From: Alphaproteobacteria bacterium
GTDB lineage: Bacteria > Pseudomonadota > Alphaproteobacteria > Rs-D84
Direction of reading: 5' to 3'
Assembly (NCBI GenBank): GCA_016927395.1
Contig: JAFGMU010000015.1
Coordinates: 1-38,739 of the forward strand
Length of the DNA stretch: 38,739 nt
The notes beneath the pieces were generated by a model that had not been told where the DNA came from, did not search any database, and worked only from the letters and a program-made list of their open reading frames with translations. The position numbers were made by a program, and so were the translations under genes. This document shows positions 9,816 to 15,844 of the stretch, in pieces. Within the stretch, counting starts at the first letter, position 1. Each line of letters starts with the position of its first letter.

Positions 9816-9951
9816 TGTTTATTCCTTTGTCTTCCAACAGCATAAATGCGATTTCCGTCATAAGATCATACAACGCAACCAACTGTGAATCAGTTACATC
9901 GAGATTTATGATGTATTTTCGCATTTCTGCCAAAGATATTATTTCACACAT
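9754..9951 (-). CDS. Small protein (65 aa), unknown
   Basis: Begins 3 nt after the lipoprotein stop; C-terminal part overlaps the 45-aa ORF in another frame. Confidence 0.55.
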   Translation of the reverse strand: MCEIISLAEMRKYIINLDVTDSQLVALYDLMTEIAFMLLEDKGINNGGNECGRMQKIPARTEPFA

Positions 9952-9954
9952 TCA

Positions 9955-10743
9955 TTAATATTCTTCGTCTGGTTTGATTGAGGAAAGGCGTTTCAATTTC
10001 AAAACAGTTTTGGTCACCCCAGTTGTTGCAGTATATTGATATGTTCCAACATTCTCAAAATATCCGCCCTGAATACGTTGACTATCAACGGCACCAGAAT
10101 CTGTATTATTTTTGGATATAAAATATACATCATTCAAAGTATGATGACCAAATCGGGAATCGGGTGTTATTAAAGTGCCACCACTAGTTTGTTGCAAAAC
10201 TACAAATTCGCCAAGTTTGAAACCACAGTTTTTTGGAACGGTTCCCATTGTGTAAAGAGCATATATGCCATATTCATCATAAGAACATAATTTTTTACCG
10301 ATTTCCTTTTCTATTTTTTGGATCTCGGCCATTTGTTCCTTTTCAGCGTTTTCTTCTTCAATCCGCAATTCCTCTTGTTTGACTAAGTAGTTTTCATATG
10401 CTTTTACAGACCCTTTTTCACAAACGTAAGCATTCGTAAATTTATCCAATTTCCCGCCATCAGCAAATTTATAGTTTCCGAAAAACAGTTGTTCTTCCAA
10501 TGCCCGGGCATTTCGGTCAAATTTGCAATTGCTGTTGCCTGGGCCGCTTATTACATAATCGCCAAATTTCAACAAATCAGCATTCGTATACTGGCTATTT
10601 TTCATATATTCAACATCTTCGTTCGCAATACAAAAAGCCTCAGCTTTTTCATAAGTGCTGTTTTTATTTACGGTGGCTTTCATACAGGTATATGGTTTGG
10701 CACACCCGGCCAAAAACAAGGCCAATACAATATATTTTTTCAT
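9955..10743 (-). CDS. Putative lipoprotein, unknown function
   Basis: 262 aa; MKKYIVLALFLAGCAKPYTC has a lipobox-like LAGC. Confidence 0.75.
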   Translation of the reverse strand: MKKYIVLALFLAGCAKPYTCMKATVNKNSTYEKAEAFCIANEDVEYMKNSQYTNADLLKFGDYVISGPGNSNCKFDRNARALEEQLFFGNYKFADGGKLDKFTNAYVCEKGSVKAYENYLVKQEELRIEEENAEKEQMAEIQKIEKEIGKKLCSYDEYGIYALYTMGTVPKNCGFKLGEFVVLQQTSGGTLITPDSRFGHHTLNDVYFISKNNTDSGAVDSQRIQGGYFENVGTYQYTATTGVTKTVLKLKRLSSIKPDEEY

Positions 10744-10755
10744 ATTTACTATCCT

Positions 10756-10983
10756 TTATTTATCGTTGGTTAGCCATTCGGCAATATCGTTGACATTTGT
10801 CAAGATCAGCACTACCAGCACAATAATCTCAACGAATATCTGACCTATTACAAAATCTTTCGTTATATTTTCTACGAATGGGATATTTGATACCCAACTG
10901 ACTATTATTCCAGTCAGCAGTATAAAAGTTGATAGCCCAGCGACGATTCCGAAAATATGGTTTATTATCTTTTTCATTTTCAA
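10756..10983 (-). CDS. Small membrane protein with two predicted TM helices
   Basis: 75 aa; two hydrophobic segments; 12 nt from both neighbouring genes. Confidence 0.7.
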   Translation of the reverse strand: MKMKKIINHIFGIVAGLSTFILLTGIIVSWVSNIPFVENITKDFVIGQIFVEIIVLVVLILTNVNDIAEWLTNDK

Positions 10984-10995
10984 ACTCCTTGTTTT

Positions 10996-11247
10996 TTATT
11001 GTTTTTCTCTGATAACGTTTGTTTGGGATTTCGTTATGGCATATTTGATAAACTCCGTTGAATATTTTCCATATTCGGCAGAATCAATTAAGCCCAAAGC
11101 AAACCATGTTTTAATTGCAATCAGACCACCATTGTAAAAATTATCCCAAACCGTGGCTGGATAAAATCCATCTAGTGGTTTGATTACTTGGCGTCTGAAA
11201 ACTTTTTCAATTTTTGATTTTTCAATAATAATGGTTTCTTTCTGCAT
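10996..11247 (-). CDS. Small protein, unknown (MQKETIIIEKSKIEKVFRRQ...)
   Basis: Best start is ATG at 11247 (AAGGAG about 8 nt upstream) rather than the 95-aa call, which begins inside the terminator/RBS region. Confidence 0.7.
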   Translation of the reverse strand: MQKETIIIEKSKIEKVFRRQVIKPLDGFYPATVWDNFYNGGLIAIKTWFALGLIDSAEYGKYSTEFIKYAITKSQTNVIREKQ

Positions 11248-11469
11248 ACCATAAACTCCTTTTTGTATAAAAAAGACCACCATTTGAAAGTGGTGGTCGG
11301 GAGTTTTCCGGTCAATAAGATAACCCCGTTGCCTTTGGGCGAACCCTGTTATATAGCAACAGCATCCCGACCATAAAGTCGGGACATTTGAAAGTTAAGT
11401 CTTATTTGGGCGGAAAAACCCGTTCACACTAACAAATGTCTTTAACGTCCCACAAACAGCAGGGCGTTG
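11248..11469 (-). promoter_or_regulatory. Structured 5' leader / attenuator-like RNA upstream of the small-protein operon
   Basis: Consensus promoter upstream, mutually exclusive helices, intrinsic terminator 11275-11298 directly before the RBS. Confidence 0.65.
11268..11298 (-). terminator. Intrinsic terminator at the end of the leader
   Basis: RNA GACCACCA-CTTTCAAA-TGGTGGTC-TTTTTT. Confidence 0.85.
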
Positions 11470-11474
11470 GTAGA

Positions 11475-11503
11475 ATTATATATGTATACGAGTTAAAAGT
11501 CAA
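11475..11503 (-). promoter_or_regulatory. Sigma70-type promoter
   Basis: Minus strand TTGACT-17 nt-TATAAT. Confidence 0.8.
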
Positions 11504-11515
11504 AATATAAGGAAA

Positions 11516-12472
11516 TTATAAAGAAAATGGCAAAACGTCCCAATTCCAACCATTCGAAACATCGGTCCAAGTTTTCACAAATGCATTTCCCGGTTCAGAG
11601 TGTGTATGCTTTTCCATCTTAGGTATATAAAAAGATTTCAGATCTGGATTATTAAGACTAATCTCAAAACTTTCATTAATAATATTGGCAAAGTTATCAT
11701 TACCTGCTGTAATTTCATATGGCCCATATTTGACACAAAACATTATTATATTCGCTGCAATAGCATTAAGACAGTTTTCAAGCGTAGATTTATTAAAATT
11801 GTCATTTTTTGAATGTTTAGTTTGATTATAAGCATCATACCAAGGTAAAGACGTTGTAGGATTTGTAGCATCCCAAGATTCAAAGGGACGAAGCACTTTT
11901 ATGAAAGGGTGTCGTGAAAATCTTATTTCAAATTCTGCTAGAAACAATGCGGATTTTAATCGCACATATTCGTTTGTTGTCGGTCTTGTTATACTTAAAC
12001 CAGATAATTTCAAATATTCTCCCCAAGAATTTTCAATTTCTGTACAGGAAAGAATCAAAAGTTCGCGTAGCTTGTGGCCATATGTATTAAGACTGTCAGC
12101 AGTGGGTTCCAAATACAACAGAATCTCATCAAGTTTTTGCATTAAAATCTTTAAGTCTATTTTTGATTTTGCACGTTCATCTATCTTTGTTTCTAGAACA
12201 GTTTCAATATTTACCCTCAAACCGGGCCTCCAAACATACTTGATTGCCTGTCCGACATCAAGATCAGTTTCAATTGATGAATCAGCACCAGGTAAAGCCA
12301 AAATATTTATACCAGTTTCTCCTAAAATTACGGGTCTGTCCATATGTTGTAAGTATATTCCTCCAATACTATGAGGAATTGATATGATTTCTTTACCATT
12401 ATCATATACCGCACATACAAATTCATTTCTTGATCCATAAGGACAGTTTTTATATATATAAGCTTTGGGCAT
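11516..12472 (-). CDS. Unknown protein, C-terminal HEPN-like helical region
   Basis: 318 aa; WYDAYNQTKHSKNDNFNKSTLENCLNAIAANIIMF resembles the YN..KH motif of HEPN-like helical proteins. Confidence 0.6.
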   Translation of the reverse strand: MPKAYIYKNCPYGSRNEFVCAVYDNGKEIISIPHSIGGIYLQHMDRPVILGETGINILALPGADSSIETDLDVGQAIKYVWRPGLRVNIETVLETKIDERAKSKIDLKILMQKLDEILLYLEPTADSLNTYGHKLRELLILSCTEIENSWGEYLKLSGLSITRPTTNEYVRLKSALFLAEFEIRFSRHPFIKVLRPFESWDATNPTTSLPWYDAYNQTKHSKNDNFNKSTLENCLNAIAANIIMFCVKYGPYEITAGNDNFANIINESFEISLNNPDLKSFYIPKMEKHTHSEPGNAFVKTWTDVSNGWNWDVLPFSL

Positions 12473-12519
12473 AAAGTCTCCTAAAATTACGTATTATTTT
12501 CAGTCTATAAGATATTTTA

Positions 12520-13191
12520 TCAGTCCACAAACATTATTTCCGCCGTTTCGCGGGATTTTGCATTTGGATTGAATCCGTATTTATTCCCGACACCACGTCT
12601 TTCTTCGGCGATTTGGCACGCTATGGCCGCGATTTCTATTTTTATAACAATCCCCAACCATTTCATATTTAACCCCTGGTATCGCCTTGATTTGTGTTCA
12701 TATCGCATTAAATTATATTCCAGTCCAATCAGCCGCGTTTCCCAATGATTTAATTTGTTAGCCGCACCCCGGATTGCCCGTTTGCGGGTTGTTTTTGCAA
12801 GAATTGGGATCTGTTCCTGTAATTCAATAATACGTGATTCACAGATTGCGATTTGATCTGAATACCATAGTTTCACGCGATCGACCATTTGCATTTTATT
12901 ACGGTATCGTCCCAATAATTCTTCGGCACCCATTTCGGTTGGATTTCCGATTGTTCCGTGCCGTATATCTTCGGCCTCGGCATCACGCCATTCTTTTTTT
13001 GTTTTGCAATTCCGTTCTGCGACTTCGGCAATTTTTATTTCGTGCATTTCCAATTTGGTTAGGGGACGAAAATCAAATTCTTCTTGTTTTTGGCACTTTC
13101 TATTTTCTTTCATGGCGATTCTATTTCTGGAAACCGGGATTTCCATTTCAGCATATTCTTGCCAATTTTCAAAATTTAATTGCAACGACAT
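12520..13191 (-). CDS. Unknown island protein, charged and helical
   Basis: 223 aa ORF in line with adjacent minus-strand genes. Confidence 0.6.
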   Translation of the reverse strand: MSLQLNFENWQEYAEMEIPVSRNRIAMKENRKCQKQEEFDFRPLTKLEMHEIKIAEVAERNCKTKKEWRDAEAEDIRHGTIGNPTEMGAEELLGRYRNKMQMVDRVKLWYSDQIAICESRIIELQEQIPILAKTTRKRAIRGAANKLNHWETRLIGLEYNLMRYEHKSRRYQGLNMKWLGIVIKIEIAAIACQIAEERRGVGNKYGFNPNAKSRETAEIMFVD

Positions 13192-13267
13192 TTGGTGTTT
13201 TCCTTTCCGCGTGGGGTGCGGGTTGATAATGAAAATTTATTAAAAACTGTTCCCGTGTAATTGTTTT

Positions 13268-13308
13268 ATTTATGCGTGATGGGCACGGGCGTTCCCGCAC
13301 GCATAAAT
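13268..13308. repeat. Inverted repeat (11-bp arms) upstream of the 223-aa gene
   Basis: atttatgcgtg ... cacgcataaat. Confidence 0.75.
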
Positions 13309-13330
13309 TATGTGAAATTCTTGGGGATTT

Positions 13331-13522
13331 TTAACCGGTGGAAACCCGGTCGCATTTTTGTTTTTCAAGGTATGTACGAACGTCGGTCATCGCATACAGG
13401 ACGCGACGCTTTACCTTTATCCATTGGATTGGGCATTCGCGATTTGTCCGCCAACGTTCAATCGTGTTCTTTTTGACTTTCAACAAAGCCGCCAATTCGT
13501 TTGTAGTAATGTAATCTTGCAT
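13331..13522 (-). CDS. AlpA/MerR-like HTH, putative excisionase or regulator
   Basis: 63 aa; DYITTNELAALLKVKKNTIERWRTNRECPIQWIKVKRRVLYAMTDVRTYLEKQK. Confidence 0.8.
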   Translation of the reverse strand: MQDYITTNELAALLKVKKNTIERWRTNRECPIQWIKVKRRVLYAMTDVRTYLEKQKCDRVSTG

Positions 13523-13622
13523 TTGAAACCCCTTGTTAAAATTTACAAGGGCATAATAAATCCAAAAACAACCGGATTTATTCGCTTGTGAACAAAAGTG
13601 TATGTATGTTCACAAACGCACA

Positions 13623-14309
13623 TCAATTAAATGTGTTATCTGCACGAATCCAACCATAAATCGTGTTGAACTCTGCGTGTTGTGTCAACGGAGTTTTCCA
13701 ATTTTCAGGGTCATATTTGTCCCGATAAATTTTATCCGCGATTTGACTTTTGCTGATTGATGGATTCTTTTCACGTATTTTGCGGGCTTGTTCCAATGCC
13801 CATATCTTTATCGGCCTTGTTTTATTTGCCTTGCCATCGCCACTCTTTTTATGCGATGCAGATTCCACCAATAAAAATGCTGCCGAGAAATCCACATATC
13901 GACTTTCCCACGCGGAAATGATTGGTTGCATTTTTTCTGTTTTTTCTTTAATTGAAACGCTATCTGCATTTTCAAAACCGATAAAAATATCGGTAAAATA
14001 CAGCATATTTTGGATAGAGCGTGCCGCACCGGCCAAATTCCAATCTCGTTTCGTCAACCCGGATTTTTCAAAACCCAATTTCGTCAGTTCTGTTTTTTCA
14101 ACAATGTTTTTTGCCAATTGTCCAATGCTGATTTTTGCCCGTTTCTCATACATTGATATTGCATTGCGGGTCAACGCAATCACACGATCATATAAAACAT
14201 CTATATTTTCGCAATGTTCGGTCGCCCATTTGCGACGATCCTTGGATTCTTGAAGATTCAATACATTTTGCAATCGCTGCCCGACAAGTTTTATTTCTTC
14301 ATTGATCAT
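13623..14309 (-). CDS. Unknown island protein overlapping the integrase stop
   Basis: 228 aa; start overlaps integrase stop by 4 nt. Confidence 0.65.
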   Translation of the reverse strand: MINEEIKLVGQRLQNVLNLQESKDRRKWATEHCENIDVLYDRVIALTRNAISMYEKRAKISIGQLAKNIVEKTELTKLGFEKSGLTKRDWNLAGAARSIQNMLYFTDIFIGFENADSVSIKEKTEKMQPIISAWESRYVDFSAAFLLVESASHKKSGDGKANKTRPIKIWALEQARKIREKNPSISKSQIADKIYRDKYDPENWKTPLTQHAEFNTIYGWIRADNTFN

Positions 14310-15493
14310 TTTTTACCCTTTTTCTTTGGCTTGACCAATGCGGCCATATCGTCAATCGCGGCCTGTATGCTTGCACGCACCGGGTCAACTTCCACCTGCA
14401 TATAAACGGCCGCGGCGGCCTTGGACTTATCGCCCAACGCCTGTTGTATAATCGTTTCATTGGTGGCACGACGGGTCAGCCAACTGCCATATGTTCGCCG
14501 CAGGTCGTGCATTCTAAAATCTTCAATCCCGGCACGTTGTAAAAAATTACGCCATGACGTTCGCATATCAACAATGTGTGTCTCTGACTTTACAGGGCTT
14601 GGAAATACCCAATCACTTGTTGCTCCTGCTTTCATTTTGCATAACAAGGCAAAAGGCTGATCTGCCAACACGATTGTCTGTGGATCATTATTCTTTGTGT
14701 CTGCGATATAAATAACCCGACGATCAAAATCCACATCTGACCATTTAATCGTCGCCATATTTCCGCGACGCTGACCACACCATAAGCACAGGTATATGTA
14801 ATTTTTGAACAACTCGTTTTCTTCGGATTCCAACGCATTGAAAAATCTTGGCACCTCGTCCGGCAATAAAAAACGGCGGCGGGATTTTTCACGAAACATT
14901 TCAATCCCTCGGGCCGGATTTACGCCATCCGGCAATCCCCACGCCAATGCACGATTATACATATGCCGAATAAGTGCTAACGCACGATTTGCACGATATA
15001 TGCTTTTCTTGCCCATTGTTTTATGCCAAATTTCAATATCCGTATGCGTTATATTCAACATCTTTTTATTATGAAATTGAGCCAATTGAATCCGAAACAA
15101 TGTTTCGTTTGTTTTTTGTGATAATGGCTTGGTTGATAATTTGGAATGACGTGGGGTATAAACTTTTTCAAAAAATTCTTTTAATGTCATATCTGCACGT
15201 ATTTTGCGTTTTTCGTCATTTGGATTTTTGCCTTTGTCCACCACTGGCATATTTTCGGATAAAGCCCGGCGCGCATCTTTCAAATTCATATGATCTGTAT
15301 CACCCAAACGAACAAACATAACCCGACCGGCGATGTTTTTTATCAAATAATAAATTTTACCGGTTTCGCCAATTCGCAGGGCAAGGTTTTTTGTGCTGGC
15401 ATCGCGGACGGTATATCGTTTGCCTCTTGGGGCAAAGGACAGTTTAGCAATACGGGATTCCGTAAATTCAAATTTTCTTGGCGTTTCTTGCAT
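14306..15493 (-). CDS. P4-like tyrosine recombinase/integrase
   Basis: 395 aa; N-terminal arm-binding-like domain; catalytic CGQRRGNMATIKWSDVD, RMHDLRRTYGSWL, VYMQ tyrosine. Confidence 0.92.
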   Translation of the reverse strand: MQETPRKFEFTESRIAKLSFAPRGKRYTVRDASTKNLALRIGETGKIYYLIKNIAGRVMFVRLGDTDHMNLKDARRALSENMPVVDKGKNPNDEKRKIRADMTLKEFFEKVYTPRHSKLSTKPLSQKTNETLFRIQLAQFHNKKMLNITHTDIEIWHKTMGKKSIYRANRALALIRHMYNRALAWGLPDGVNPARGIEMFREKSRRRFLLPDEVPRFFNALESEENELFKNYIYLCLWCGQRRGNMATIKWSDVDFDRRVIYIADTKNNDPQTIVLADQPFALLCKMKAGATSDWVFPSPVKSETHIVDMRTSWRNFLQRAGIEDFRMHDLRRTYGSWLTRRATNETIIQQALGDKSKAAAAVYMQVEVDPVRASIQAAIDDMAALVKPKKKGKK

Positions 15494-15558
15494 TTTTTAC
15501 ATCCGGTCGGTTTATAATCACATCGTGTCTGTTTTATATTATGGTTAATTTTTATCGG

Positions 15559-15580
15559 TTGTGGCTAACATATGGCTAAC
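15559..15580 (+). repeat. Subterminal direct repeat, right copy
   Basis: Identical to 5546-5567. Confidence 0.8.
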
Positions 15581-15701
15581 ATTTCAGATAAAAATCAAAG
15601 ATCATTATATAAAGGAGTATACAGGTAGAACAGGCGGATAGCAAGGGATTAAAGCAATTTTACCAAAGTTTAATAAAGTCCCGAAAAACCACAATTCGGA
15701 A

Positions 15702-15759
15702 GACTTAAAATCCTTTGATCATTGCGATCGTGTGGGTTCAAGTCCCACCAAGACCACCA
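15702..15759 (+). pseudogene. 3' part of disrupted host tRNA-Leu(UAA), right island junction
   Basis: gacttaaaatc + ctttgatcattgcgatcgtgtgggttcaagtcccaccaagaccacca. Confidence 0.9.
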
Positions 15760-15765
15760 AATTTT

Positions 15766-15795
15766 AATCCTGCAAATTTTGCAGGATTTTTTTAT
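15766..15795 (+). terminator. Intrinsic terminator downstream of the displaced tRNA 3' half
   Basis: AATCCTGCAaattttTGCAGGATT then T run. Confidence 0.8.
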
Positions 15796-15844
15796 ATTTC
15801 TCTTGCCCAAAAATTCCAATTTTTGCTAAGATTTGTCTGAAGGT

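Larger units (their letters stand above)
5457..15712. mobile_element. Integrative genomic island in the anticodon region of tRNA-Leu(UAA)
   Basis: 11-bp direct repeat gacttaaaatc at 5457-5467 and 15702-15712 flanking an integrase-carrying region; halves of one tRNA gene lie outside; unique accessory gene content between. Confidence 0.88.

Noticed and set aside
11248-11469. Type III toxin-antitoxin (ToxIN-like) RNA repeats upstream of a terminator and ORF
   Set aside because: Promoter-RNA-terminator-ORF order is reminiscent, but no tandem RNA repeats were found and the 83-aa product does not look like ToxN.
5428-15759. Split tRNA halves possibly joined in trans as in archaeal split tRNAs
   Set aside because: The core gacttaaaatc is duplicated at both halves, as expected for site-specific integration, and an intact isoacceptor is nearby; no leader pairing sequences were seen.
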